Assembly (NCBI GenBank): GCA_037176705.1
Contig: CM073885.1
Span: 87,390,001 to 87,454,000, forward strand
Origin: Molossus alvarezi
Taxonomy: Eukaryota; Chordata; Mammalia; Chiroptera; Molossidae
DNA: 64,000 bases
Direction of reading: 5' to 3'
The notes under the pieces were generated by a model that ran no database searches, was not told the DNA's origin, and saw nothing but the letters and a program-made list of their open reading frames with translations. Made by a program: the position numbers and the translations under genes. Shown here one piece after another: positions 1 to 10,560 of this stretch (positions within the stretch are counted from its first letter, which is position 1; every line of letters begins with the position of its first letter).

Positions 1-118
1 TCAACAACCCAATAGAAATGATCAAATATTTAAATAGGATTTCACCAAAGAAGATATGAAAATGGCTAAAAAGTACATGGAAAGATGCTCAACATCATTA
101 ATCATTAAAGAAATAGTA
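1..118 (+). mobile_element. Old L1 ORF2 fragment (5' piece)
   Basis: The translation resembles the late part of LINE-1 ORF2 (the stretch around FTKEDMKMAKKYMERCSTSL, followed by an IIKE motif). The same old L1 resumes near base 882 with the sequence that normally follows, so the element was split by later insertions. It is decayed and has no coding capacity. The element continues upstream of the window. Confidence 0.75.
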
Positions 119-124
119 GGCAGG

Positions 125-157
125 ATTCCAAGATAAGCTCTCAAAATTCCTGTTCCT

Positions 158-192
<35 letters not shown>

Positions 193-723
193 TAAATATG
201 ATGGGATATCATTCCCATGATTAAGTTGAATAAAATGGGCAAAGGGGATTTTGTAGATATAACTAAGGTCCCCAATCAGTTGATTTTGAGTTAATCCAAA
301 GGGAAATTATCCTGGGTCAGCTTGACTTTCTCAGGTAAACCCTTTAAAGAGGGTCCAGGTCTTCCCTAAAAGAGAGAAGGATTCTTTCTTTCTTTTGCCT
401 GGAAAAAGTAAACCACCTTGTTGTAAACTGCTTCTGGAGGGTATCACATGGCAAGGAGCTGATAGCCACCAAGAAAATGGAGACTTCAATCCTGCAACTG
501 CAAGGAATGGAATTCTTCTAGCGACCAATGAGCTGAGAAGCGGACCTCAAGCCTCAGGTGAGATCATGCCTCATCCAACCCTGATTTCACTCAGTGAGAC
601 CCTCAACAGCAGACCAGTTAACCTGCATTCAAACTCCTGACCCACAGAACCTGTGGATAAAAATCTAAATTCAGTTGCTAAGCATGTGGTAATTTCTTAC
701 ATAGGAAGAGAAAACGAATACAG
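125..723 (+). mobile_element. MLT1-type MaLR LTR
   Basis: The body matches recalled MLT1 LTR landmarks in order: a GATGGGATATCA block, a 'gattttgtagatataactaaggt' like block, an 'attatcctgggt' block, and the typical 3' end 'gtggtaatttcttacat...aatacag'. It carries a TG microsatellite near its 5' end. It is an ancient solo LTR inserted into the flanking L1. The 5' boundary is uncertain by about 20 bases. Confidence 0.7.
159..191. repeat. (TG)n microsatellite
   Basis: Uninterrupted TG dinucleotide run of about 16 units inside the 5' part of the MLT1-type LTR. Confidence 0.95.
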
Positions 724-726
724 CAA

Positions 727-875
727 GTCCTCAAATAATGTCATTTCTATATAAGGTTGATGAGATGCCATCGGAAGTTAACTGGTTTATATCAATTAGC
801 CTATGGGAAAATTGGTTTTATTACATATCAATTTACAGCAGTTACAAGAACCTATTAACAATGTTAAATAAGGAC
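727..875. mobile_element. Possible MITE with imperfect inverted ends
   Basis: The left end (GTCCTCAAATAATGTCATT) resembles the reverse complement of the right end (GTCCTTATTTAACATTGTT) at about 12 of 19 positions. The block lies exactly between the LTR end and the point where the interrupted L1 resumes, so it is itself an insertion or part of one. I cannot name the family. Confidence 0.35.
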
Positions 876-881
876 ATACTA

Positions 882-1605
882 TTCAGAAATACAAATTAAA
901 ACCACGAGATACCAAATAGACAATGAGAAAAAAATGAAACTAGCTATAATAAATAATAACAACAAAAGTGGAATACATTGCTGGTAAGAATGTTAAATGG
1001 TCTAATCTAAACACTTTGGAGAAACCATTTTTACATGTTTCTTTAAAAATTAAACATGCATTTACCATACAACTCAGAAATTCCACTACTATATCTATTC
1101 ACAGGCAATGAGAACATATTTCCACAAAAAGACTTGTACATAAATGTTCAAAGCAGCATTATTCAAAATAGCTAAAATCAGAAACAATCCAAATGTCTAT
1201 CAACTAGTAACTAAATAAATGATACATGCTATAGCCATGCAATAAGCTACTACTTAGCAATTTTTTGCTAAGATGCATACAAGTTGAAATAGACTCAAGA
1301 ACATTTTACAAAGTGAAGGAGCCAAGCACAAAGACTGCATGTTTTATGCTTACAATTACATGAAATCCTCAGAAAAGGCAGAACCAGAGAAAAAGAAAGT
1401 AGAGTGATGTCTGCCTGGGGTTGGGGCTGGGACTAGGGGTTGACTATATAAGTGGGCATGAGGGAACTTTTTATGATGATGAAAATCTTTCAAAACGGAA
1501 TTGTTGGGATGGAGACAAAACTTGAAATGTACTGAAAATCATCCAACTGTACACTTACAGTGGGTAGGTGGTATGATATATAAAAACACTTCAGTCAAGT
1601 TCTTA
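882..1605 (+). mobile_element. Old L1 (L1M-like) ORF2 end and 3' UTR
   Basis: This continues the L1 that starts the window. Decayed late ORF2 landmarks are visible ('attaaaaccacgagatacc', 'gcagcattattcaaaatagc', 'aacaatccaaatgtctatca'), followed by a typical L1M 3' UTR ending near 'actgtacacttacagtgggta'. Many stops and frameshifts mean no protein is made. Confidence 0.85.
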
Positions 1606-2340
1606 AAAGTGAAAAAAGGGGTTTTTCACAGCAAAACACCCTTTCTTATATAGGAACGAAACACTGGGATATTTGCACTTTAATAAAACTAAGTGATCCT
1701 ACCATAGCCCGCTTTCCAAATACTTCCAAATAATCAGATGACAAACTCAATGACAATCTTATTTTTTAACCACTTCTTATTTACATTCAACATTAAGAAT
1801 TTATCAGATAATCTGCCTGGCTTCAAAAGTTTTCTCTCCCATTTACATTATACTTCAGATTCAAAAGTTTCCTATCTAAAAGAGGAAGGTAATAGCAACA
1901 GTAAAATTAGGCGGTGTCGCCTTCAAAACTCCTTTACTTATAACTTTTTTGATTTACTTTCAATTGCTTCAATAAAATGGACTTAGAGTCATGCCAGCGA
2001 TCATAAATTGGTATTAATTGGAAGTGATGCAGATTTAAAGGTTGATGTCACATCTAGAGCAGTATGGGTTTCTGGAATCCTGACAAATTTTCTTCCTTTT
2101 AGGCAAATGAAAATTTTTTGACCTTCTAACAAAAGGAAACAACTGAATCAAAACCGCTGCCAAGAAACTGACCCAAAACATTACTCAAGAAGCAAGTCCA
2201 AAGAGGAAATAAAAGCAATAAATTACAATGGCAGCTCTTGGGGATATTTTCTATTAAAGTCACTTTTAATGAGTATGTTAATATCTATTTTCCAATCAAC
2301 CTCTTAACTGTGTGGAGGCTTTACTTAATGAAAGAAAACT
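1606..2340. other. No recognisable feature
   Basis: AT-rich sequence with one 82-codon open frame of no recognised similarity. I see no repeat family and no splice-flanked exon. Confidence 0.5.
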
Positions 2341-3090
2341 GGATCCATTCTAATGAGCACACTCTCTCAAGGATTCTTCTGTTGCTAGTGCAAACGTGTT
2401 CTTCCAAGGGATCCTAAGGAAAGGATTCCAAGGATCCACAAAAGGGAGATTGTGGTGTGGCAAGATTTATTTCGGTGGACATAGAGCCCTGGGTTTGCAG
2501 TGTCCAACTTCCAAACACCTGCCATGGAAAAAGTCCAACTGTGTCTTCAGTGAGGCCAAAACAAAGGCCAGTGTCCAGAATTTCTGTTTCATATTAAAGC
2601 TTAGTCCTTTGGAGCTCAAGTGGTCTGCTGTGGGTCCCGGCTGGCTGCTAGACCTGCATGGTCACCTGCTCCCCGAGAGGGAGAGAGCTTTTCTCTGTCC
2701 CCTGGGATTTTATCATCTCAGTCATGGGAAGAACCAGGAACTTTTTCAAAATAACCAATCAACTTCCCAAGCTTTTGTGGACTTCTGATGGGTCCACCGC
2801 CTGACCTATCCATTGTTTCCCCAGGCTAGATTGACAGGCCTCTATGGTCAAGCACCGCCCCCTGCGCCACTTTGATTTCGGTCGCACAGGTGCTTACCTC
2901 CCTCTGTTCCCTCCCGCAATCAGGTACCAGAGGGGGAAGGGAGGGGTCAATCCCTGGCAGGGTGGTGGAGTGTCTGGAGCTGTGGCTTCCAGTTGAAGCA
3001 AACAGGCTCAGTGTCCAGTTCCCTTTGCTTTCTTCCTTCAGCTAGCCACCTAGGCTAGCACTGCTATGCTAAACACAACGGATTCCCAGG
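2341..3090. other. GC-richer block of unknown origin
   Basis: This stretch is clearly richer in G+C than its surroundings and holds a 130-codon plus-strand open frame (2396-2788) with no motif I recognise. It could be a remnant of an endogenous retroviral LTR or another old repeat, or simply unique sequence. A CCAATCA-like box lies near 2755. No gene is claimed. Confidence 0.4.
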
Positions 3091-3094
3091 AAAA

Positions 3095-3262
3095 AGTCTG
3101 GGTTTGTGTCTTGGCTCTGTTGGAACAAAGCACAGTAATGCTCTTCGCCACAGTTTTCATACCTGTAAAATAAAATAGTAATAATACCTACCAACCTACT
3201 TCATACACTTTACAGAAGAGCTACATAAAGACAACATAGGTAAGAGTGTTTTATGAATTAGA
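3095..3262 (+). mobile_element. MIR SINE
   Basis: Decayed MIR core and 3' part: 'tttcatacctgtaaaataaaatagtaataatacctacc' is the diverged form of the MIR 'cctcatctgtaaaatggggataataa' segment. The B-box region is lost to divergence. Confidence 0.7.
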
Positions 3263-3504
3263 GTAGGCTACAAAAGCAGCTATTTGGGAAGAGTCAAAGG
3301 AAAGGACAATGAACATGTTAAACATCCATTTGCTAATTCCAGGGCAAGTGCACAATTTCCTTCATCAACACGCAGAGCAGTCACACAAATCCATACATTT
3401 ATGTCAAGGAGCTCCAGGTATCATCTCATATATCTACATCATACCCATTATGTGAAAAATTCGGTTCCTACCTAAATAGTGAAACCCATTGAACAGAAGA
3501 CTGC

Positions 3505-3642
3505 ATGGCCAGTCTGTAGGCGTAACCAATGGACATAGACAACGATGCTGGGGCCGGGGCAGAGGGCGGGATCTGGAGGAAGGTGTCAATGGGGGGAAAA
3601 GGAGAAACATCTGTAACAGAAATTAATAAAAATATTTAAAAA
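3505..3642 (+). mobile_element. L1/HAL1 3' UTR fragment (5'-truncated)
   Basis: It parallels the 3' end of the intact HAL1 at about 26235-26370: 'gtaaccaatggacatagacaac', then a G-rich tract, then 'gtcaatggggg', then 'aacatctgtaa', then an A-rich tail. It is therefore a very short 5'-truncated copy of the lineage's L1 or HAL1 tail. Confidence 0.8.
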
Positions 3643-6149
3643 CACGAAAATGTCATTCTTCTTTCCTTTGTTATCTTTACAGAGGAAGTGCACAAATGGT
3701 AGGGAAAACAATGAAATGCCAATAAATATAATACCGCAAACTTAAAGATTGTTTCCAAGGTTAGTTCTTTTTTTTTTTCCTGAGAAAGAAGATGCATAGT
3801 TCACTAGGCAGTCAGACCAAATCCATGTTTGCTTGGCACCTGGGTCCTAGTGAAACAATCCCACTGCCTTGTAAACAGGCACGATGCCATCCAGCCATAT
3901 GGGTGCACACAGATGCTGCCAAGTGACCATGTAGGAGAATCGGGAGTGTTTGTTGAGGGCAGAGTCCCAGTGTGGGACATCCAGACAGCTGTCTACCCTG
4001 AGATTCATACGCCTGTGGTTAAGGGGACGTGACACGGTTAATCTAAGTTGGACTAATTTTAAAACATAAAAATCAGCTTCTTTGGCCCCACATGGTCGGC
4101 CAGGGACACGGTGAATCATCTAACACACTCTCCTCTGCGTCTGCCTTTCTTCCCCTGAAAACCATGATGCATTTCTATTTAATGGCTTTCCAAGGTGTCT
4201 AACTACATTCCATGATACTGATCAAATGTTTGAAAAGAAATATAGTTTCCATAAATCCCAGTAATCTACATCCTTAATCTGAATTTTTGAGCAATATGGC
4301 CATATTTATCTTTGTAAAGATAAGCATCATTTCGACGAAACGCTGGTAAACTTATTTCTGTCAAGAGGTCAAGCCAAGCAGCTGAATCACCCTAAGAAAT
4401 TTAGTTAGAGAAATAAATCAAATCAGTTTAAGAAGTTTACAACTATAATAATTTTACGTGAGTTTAAAGTTGGGAGTCTCTAGAAGCGTCCCTTAAAGCT
4501 GGAGGGAAGGCTCGCTCCTTGCAAGTTTTATGTAGAACCATCAAAAATTTCATTTAGGTATTCAGTGCACAAAACATAGGCTGAAAGATTTTCAGAAACG
4601 AGAGCTGTAAAGGAAATCAAAGAAGTGGTAGGGTTTTTCCCTCCAGGTCTCTAAAAGCATCGTTAGGAAAAGCATTTCTTTTGGGGGGTAGCATCACTCT
4701 AGGGCTGAGAACACATAGATTTGAGGCTGGAAAACTGAGTATGCTGCGAGTGTGTGTACACACACACACACGTGCGCACGCGTGCACAAGCACACAAAAG
4801 AGAGATCATTCCAGAAAGTGTCTCTGTGCTTTACGTAAAAATATTTAACGAATCCCCACGTGCAACTAACATTAAGAAAACTGGAAAATGTTTGAAGAGT
4901 CAAAAGAGATATCACAAAGTCCAGGTCCTGTATTCGCAGAGGAGCCCTGTGGTACTCTATCAGATTCTGTTCACGTCGAGTTTACATATAATTCCAACAA
5001 ACCTAGGCACCTGACCTCAAAGCACATCTGAAGCAGCAAATTTAAAAGGAGACCCAGCAATGCTAATAGCAGAGAGACATTATAGCTGACAATAAGAAAG
5101 GAATCGGGGGAAAAAACGGGGAAGAGATAAATAACAGGAAAAAAAAATCCTCAAAATACACTATAATCTGGGCCAATTTAGTACCCAGTCAAAACAGATT
5201 TCATAGTCCAATGGTCCCTGAGGACTTCACACCATATTATTTTCATAGTAATGAAATGCATACATAATGATGTTCCTAAGTCATAAAGAAAAGACTCGAT
5301 TATCTTCCACGCACAAAATTTTCCCCAAATGGTTTAAATTAAAAAGAAGAAGTCTGGTGATTAAAGAACAGGCCTCTTTTATCCAAAATACTTTCCTTTA
5401 AGCTCCAGATAGCTGAAGCTTTCTTGTACATGTACTATAATCATATGTATAAATTATGAACAACTTTATAGCCTTAAAAATGTATGGATACTGATGAGCT
5501 CTTACCCTGATATGATGATTCCTGATTTAGAAGCTTCAATTTCAAGAGTTATGATGCAGCATATAAAATGTTATTATAAATTGCAACTCACTGCCACTCT
5601 CAGTACCATACCAGTTTGAGGAATGTTTTATCTCCTTCAAACTAAATCATCTAGATGTAAATAGTTTATATTTTGGTAACTTTTGTTTCCTCCACCTCTA
5701 GCTTTCAAATGGATGCCTTCATTAGAATGCCTTCTTCCTTCATGCCGGCAAATAATTAATTATTCTTCATAAATAAGTAAAATATCTCTTTACAGCTAGG
5801 ACATTGCTCAATAGAAATTATAAATTGCAAGTCTCTCTTTGTCCTCACAAACAAATAAATACAGGAAAAACAGACTCCTTGAATAACTTTTTCCATAAAA
5901 TTCTCCTCCCTGACCCTCCAAGTGGCATGTTAAGTGACTATCAATTTATTTGGCTGCTTCTCAGAAAGCCTGTAGAATGTGAGATGTCTAATAAGCATAA
6001 AAGTGCATCTATAAAAAGTGGTTTTTATTCTTATTTTATACTTTCATATATTCAGTACCTAGCAAATAGAATTATCCCTCCGAGTAATTAAGTAACAAAT
6101 TGAAGAAATTATGAACCTAAACAGAATGTACTGAACTATAATTAGATAA
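3643..6149. other. No gene seen; mostly unique AT-rich DNA
   Basis: About 2.5 kb with only a T run (3769-3780) and a short CA/CG-alternating stretch (4752-4796). Open frames are under 100 codons and unrecognised. I cannot assign repeats here. Confidence 0.5.
4752..4796. repeat. Short (CA)n / (CG)-alternating purine-pyrimidine tract
   Basis: Alternating CA and CGCG dinucleotides, a tract able in principle to take a Z-DNA form. It is a simple repeat with no coding meaning. Confidence 0.7.
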
Positions 6150-6290
6150 TTAAAATAGCGACCACCGAGTGCATGTTACATGCCTCCCATCACGCCGGCT
6201 GCTTGACATCCCCTCATTGAATCCTCACGACAGCCCTGGAAGAGTGACTCACCCAGGGTCACACGGGAAGTATACTAAAATCATTCCGGA
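6150..6290 (-). mobile_element. MIR SINE
   Basis: Reverse-orientation MIR landmarks: 'attgaatcctcacgacagccctg' and 'cccagggtcacacggg' correspond to the complement of the MIR core ('accttgggcaa'). Confidence 0.75.
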
Positions 6291-6436
6291 GATGATTAAT
6301 TCGAATAACACAAATGTTTTTAAGAACCAATAAATGTAAAGGGGTGCAAATGAAGTTAGTATATCCATGCTGTGTTTATTTATTCAATTAAGCCTTTATG
6401 TTGCCTAATATGTGCTAAAGGATTTACAAGGAATGA

Positions 6437-6545
6437 TAAAAGATTGCTGCCATTAACAGTAACACATACCAATGTAAAGCTTACTATGTTCCAGGCATCT
6501 TTTAAGTGACACACACACACACAATCTCATATTAATCTTCAAATC
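6437..6545 (-). mobile_element. MIR SINE fragment
   Basis: 'ttactatgttccaggcatcttttaag' followed by 'aatctcatattaatcttcaaa' is the complement of a MIR 3' half. It contains a small CA run at 6510-6522. Confidence 0.55.
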
Positions 6546-6558
6546 AAACTTAGAAAAA

Positions 6559-7035
6559 ACACTGGATGGATGGACCTGGAGAGTATTATGCTAAGTGAAA
6601 TAAGCTAGTCAGAGAAAGACAGGTACCATATGATTTCACTCATATGTAAAATCTAGTGAACAAAATAAATTAACAAACAGAATAGAAACAGACTCATAGA
6701 AACGTAGAACAGACTGACAACTGTCAGAAGGGAGGGATGTTGAGGGGATGGGTGTAAAGGTGAAAGGATTAAGCAAAAAAAAAACCAAAAAAAAAAAACC
6801 AGAAAACCAACAACTCATAAACACAACAGCAGTGTGATGACTACCAGAAGGATAGTGGGGGCGGGGAGGCAGAAGAGGGAAAGGGGAGAGTAAATGGTGA
6901 TGGAAGGAGACTTGACTTGGGGGAGTCAACACAAATACAATACAGATGATGTATCGTAGAATGGTATACCTGAACGTATATAATTGTATTAACTGATGTC
7001 ACCCCAGTACATTTAATAAAACTTAAAAAAAAAAG
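6559..7035 (+). mobile_element. L1 ORF2 end plus 3' UTR
   Basis: The first 80 bases are the decayed ORF2 carboxy terminus ('atgctaagtgaaataagctagtcagagaaagac...ggtaccatatgatttcactcatatg'). A 3' UTR follows ('tcagaagggagggatg', 'tgtaactgatgtcaccccagtaca' like) with an A tail at 7025-7034. It is a 5'-truncated L1, older than the minus-strand copy just downstream. Confidence 0.9.
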
Positions 7036-7107
7036 TCTTACTCATATTATTCCCTGTTTAGATTTAGCCAGTGGCCACTTCCCACACCCCAGCCCCACTG
7101 ACTCTCT

Positions 7108-7662
7108 CTTTTTTTTTTTTTTTTATTTATGAATTTTTTTATTTATTTATTTTTTTTGTTACAGATATTTTACCTTTTTACCCCATTGGCACCCCCACCC
7201 TACCCCCTCTCCACCCTTTCCCCGGCTTAGTTGTCCATGTCCATTGGTCATGCATACATGCATATAAGTTCTGTGGTTTATCTCTTCCCACCCCCCACCC
7301 CCCATCCCCTCTTCTGAGGGATGTCAGTCTGTGCCCTACTTCCATGTGTCTGGGTCTACTGTATTCCTCAGACTGTTATGTTCATTATATTCCGTATATA
7401 AGTGAGATCATGTGGTATTTGTCTTTTTCTGCTTGGCTTCTTTCACTTAGGATAATACTTTCCAGGTCCCTCCATGTCATCTCAAAGGATAAGAGATCTT
7501 TCTTTCTTACCGCTGCATAGTACTCCATTGTGTATATGTACCACAGCTTTTTTATCCATTCCTCTACTGGTGGACACTTGGGCTGTTTCCAGATCTTAGC
7601 TATTGTAAATAGTGCTGCTATGAACATGGGGGTACATATCTTCTTCCTGATTGGTGTTTCAG
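7108..7662 (-). mobile_element. Young 5'-truncated L1
   Basis: A poly(T) run at its left end is the A tail of a minus-strand L1. Next come the complement of the G-rich 3' UTR and then the ORF2 carboxy terminus. It is flanked by matching 11-bp target duplications, ACTGACTCTCT at 7097-7107 and 7663-7673, which fixes both ends. The open ORF2 portion and clean duplication point to a fairly recent insertion. The 3' UTR closely resembles that of the intact HAL1 at 24.2-26.4 kb. Confidence 0.93.
7385..7661 (-). pseudogene. L1 ORF2 protein, carboxy-terminal 91 residues
   Basis: Truncated end of the LINE-1 ORF2 polyprotein (endonuclease plus reverse transcriptase in the full protein). Only the tail beyond the reverse transcriptase domain is left. 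It runs without a stop from the 5' truncation point to the natural stop and keeps the conserved L1 phrases KIWKQPKCP, WYIYTMEYYAA and ILSERSQAEKDKY. There is no start codon of its own and no catalytic domain, so it is not functional. The intact frame dates it as recent relative to other L1 pieces here. Confidence 0.9.
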
Positions 7663-7673
7663 ACTGACTCTCT

Positions 7674-8266
7674 TTACAACGGTTCTGTTCCAAATGACTT
7701 CCCACCTGGGGAGTTTGTCTGTTGCCTGCCCTGGATCAACTTGTCCGCACACTCGCTGTGGCTGGATCCTCTGGTCATCCAAGCCTCTGCCCAAATGGCA
7801 ATCCAGGTAGTCCAGCTTCGAAGGAAGCAAACCTGCCCCACAGGTCGCCTCTGTCACACACCCTGCTGCATGGCACTGGTCACTATTCTGTCCAGGGGCT
7901 AGTGCACCTGCCTGTGTGCTGCCTGCTCCTCCATCTCGCTCCAGAATAACAGCCTCATGACCAGGGCTTGTCACATGGCACATGCTCAGCAAAACATCAA
8001 ACACGAGCTTGTCAACTTAGGGTAGTTTGAAGGCACCATTTGCCAGAGAGGTAAGGAGTGCTCTAATATACAATAAAAATAATGCCAAAAAGATGGTACA
8101 AAACATCTAACGTACCTGAGAATTAAATAACATATTCATAAGAGTCTTTGGAGTTCAATATAAGAATCAGAAAAGGTTTTTCTAAAGCTTTTGAGATGAA
8201 TAATGTTAAAAACACTCCATGTTAAAATCTGTGAAACAGAGCTAAAGCAGGCTTTAGCGGGAAATA
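7674..8266. other. No recognisable feature
   Basis: GC-moderate sequence with overlapping open frames of 75-128 codons on both strands, none with recognisable motifs. No repeat family could be assigned. Confidence 0.45.
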
Positions 8267-8275
8267 TATACCTTT

Positions 8276-8505
8276 TTTAAAAAAAGAATTTTTTTTTCTT
8301 TATTGATTTTGAGAGAGAGAGGAAGGGAGATGGAGAGATAGAAACATCAATGAGAGAGAACATCGATAGGCCGCCTCCTGCATGCCCCCTACTGGGGATC
8401 AGGCCCACAACATGGACATGTGCCCTGACTGGGAATCGAACCGGCGACTTCTTGGTGCATGGGTCGATGCTTAACCACTGAGCCACACCGGTTGGGTGGG
8501 ACCTG
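8276..8505 (-). mobile_element. VES-type tRNA-derived SINE
   Basis: Read on the minus strand it starts with the tRNA-like head containing box A (TGGCTCAGTGG) and box B (GGTTCGATTCC). It continues through a GATCCCCAGTAGGGGG segment and a CT-rich stretch to the AATCAATAAAG/A-rich tail. Target duplication TATACCTTT at 8267-8275 and 8506-8514. Confidence 0.95.
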
Positions 8506-8956
8506 TATACCTTTAAACACAGATTTCAGAAAGCTCCAAAGTTAAAAATAAAAAAAATACGTTTTCATCTTAAGAATTTAGAAAAATCACAATGGAGAAA
8601 ACCCAAAGGAACAAAGGAGGAAGAAAAGAAAGTTATTTTTATCTTACGAGCATAAATAAATGACATAGAGAAAAAATTAATATGAAAGAATAAAAAATAG
8701 AATTATAGTTTTAAAGAATGAGATGGATAAATGATAATAAGCAGAACTGTATATGTAACCTATATAAGAAAATGCAGAAAAATAGAACAGAGACACATAT
8801 CATCCAAGAAAGAAAAAGAAGCAAACTACTCTCATAAAAGAAGCTTTAGAAATGAGAGTGTTGCCAATATCCCCAGATCCCTGCAGAGGTCATTTCAACC
8901 ACAACTTTTTCTAGCATGACGGGTAGCTCAGCATCACCATTAAAAATCAGGGTATT

Positions 8957-9214
8957 GCCCTGGCTGGTATGGCTCAGTGGTTGGAGCATCGGCCCAAGCA
9001 CCAAGGGGTCACAGGTTTAATTCCCAGTCCAGGGCATGCACCTGGGTTGCAGGTTCTACCCCCAGCCCCAGCTGGGGCACATGTGGAAGGCAACCAATCA
9101 ATGTGTCTCTCTCACATTGATTTTTGTTTCTTTCTCTCTCTCTCTCCCTCTCTCCCACTTTCTCCACAAATCAATGGAAAAAATATCCTCAAGGGAGGAT
9201 TAACAACAATAACA
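8957..9214 (+). mobile_element. VES-type SINE (upper member of a same-site pair)
   Basis: GCCCTGGCTGG head, box A TGGCTCAGTGG, diverged box B, CT-rich body, and a tail with the TATCCTC...GAGGAT hairpin. Flanking copies of its target are AAAAATCAGGGTATT (8942-8956) and AAAAATCGGGGTATT (9215-9229). Confidence 0.95.
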
Positions 9215-9232
9215 AAAAATCGGGGTATTTCC

Positions 9233-9429
9233 GCCCTGGCCCAGTGGCTCAGTTGGTTGGAGTGTTCTCCTATACACCAAAAAGGCTGCGGGTTTGATTC
9301 CTGGTTAGGTTGCAGGTCAGGGTGAGTCCTGGAGGCGACCGATCGATGTTTCTCTCTCCCTCCCTTCCTCTTTCTCTAAAAATCAATAAAAACATATCCT
9401 CAAGGGACAATTTAAAAAAACAAACTAAC
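9233..9429 (+). mobile_element. Shorter VES-type SINE (lower member of the pair)
   Basis: It begins GCCCTGGCCCAGTGGCTCAG and has box B-like GGTTTGATTCC, a shortened middle and an AATCAATAAAAACATATCCTC tail. A third copy of the target, AAAACAGGGTATTTCC, follows at 9430-9445. It belongs to a different subtype from its neighbour at 8957, as does the element at 61,238. Confidence 0.9.
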
Positions 9430-9445
9430 AAAACAGGGTATTTCC

Positions 9446-10095
9446 TTCCACTGAACTTTGAAAATAAACTCTATGTCTAATAGACTACTAAAATAATATC
9501 CACCATGATTTTCCTCGAGAGACAAAAGAATTGTGGAACATTCTGAAAACACGAAATAACCAAAAACAAATTAGAAACCTACTCTAATTCCAGAGATGGT
9601 TTCACCAGGTGCCTAGAGACACAAAACCAAAATAACAGGCAGAAAAAAAAAAAGAAAACAGATTACTAGTGTACTCATAATGACACCAGCAAAACCCTGG
9701 ATGCTATCTTCTCGAAATGCATTAATCATTTGGTTCTGTTTCTCACTCTTCTTGCTCATTTATGCTCCTGTCCAACCAAACCTGGTAACTTCGCTGCCCC
9801 TCACTCCCCGGTGTCCTGATGCCTCCATTTCCTTTACTCACCCAGCTCCTCTTTCTTGTGTGGCCACGACCTCATTGCTATTGTTGCACCTGTCTGTGAA
9901 GAAACGTCCCCTTGTTTCCTAGTGTCTTTTCTCGGAATCCCTCCAGCCTGCTCTCGCCCTGTGGTGGCAGTCCCCACACTTTGTATCTTTCCTCGTAGGA
10001 CTATTTTCCTAACATAGGCTCTAGCTTTGCTGCGCCGTAATCCAGAGACGGATTCTCGGTGGGCACCTGTTTGCTCCTCAGCATCTAACCCAGCA
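9446..10095. other. No recognisable feature
   Basis: Unique-looking sequence with an A-rich stretch at 9644-9655 and unrecognised open frames of up to 116 codons. I see no exon signature. Confidence 0.45.
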
Positions 10096-10560
10096 TCAGG
10101 TTTTGTATCAAGCCAGGAATTTAAGTAACATAACCACTGAGCCTCTGTTGCCCCATATATAGTGTGGGGGCTAAAAACAGTCACTGCCTCCTCAGTGTTG
10201 TTTTAAGAATTAAATGAGCCCTGGCCAGTTTGGCTCAGCGGTTAGAGTGTCCGCCTGCGGTCCTGAGAGACCCGGGTTCGGTTCCCGCTAAGGGCACGCA
10301 CCTCGGTTGCGGTTTGTCCCCGGCCCTGGTCGGTCGTGTGGGTGGCAGCCACTCGATGTGTCCCTTTCACGTCGATGTTTCTCTCTCTCTCTCTCTGTTC
10401 CTCTCTCTCCCTCCCACTCTACCTGAACAGAAAAATGGGAAAATGTCCTCGGGTGAGGAAAAAAAAAAAAAAAAGAATTAAATGACATTATGTACATACA
10501 ACTCTTACCACAGTGTCTAGCACATAGTGAGCACTCCAAATGATATGCATGCAATAAATG
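10096..10560 (+). mobile_element. MIR SINE interrupted by a VES-type SINE
   Basis: The MIR 3' half is split. 'ttaagaattaaatga' (MIR: gaggattaaatgag) ends at 10217, and after the inserted SINE it resumes with 'cattatgtacatacaactcttaccacagtgtctagcacatagtgagcactc', the standard MIR ending. Confidence 0.75.
10218..10472 (+). mobile_element. VES-type SINE, long subfamily
   Basis: Full-length. Box A TGGCTCAGCGG is at 10231-10241 and box B GGTTCGGTTCC at 10275-10285. The tail is TGTCCTCGGGTGAGGA followed by A15 or so. Perfect target duplication AAGAATTAAATGA at 10205-10217 and 10473-10485. It lies inside an older MIR, which gives the order of insertion. Both pol III boxes are intact. Confidence 0.96.

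Noticed and set aside
8969..9325. Open frames starting MAQWLE/MAQRLE at several places (also 10230, 14603, 45798, 58192)
   Set aside because: All are translations of the SINE head across box A and box B; the recurring peptide reflects repeat copies, not a gene family.
10218..10300. tRNA gene, because of box A and box B spacing
   Set aside because: The head is tRNA-derived but the following CT-rich body, A tail and target duplication show it is a SINE; no cloverleaf with a usable anticodon arm is clear.
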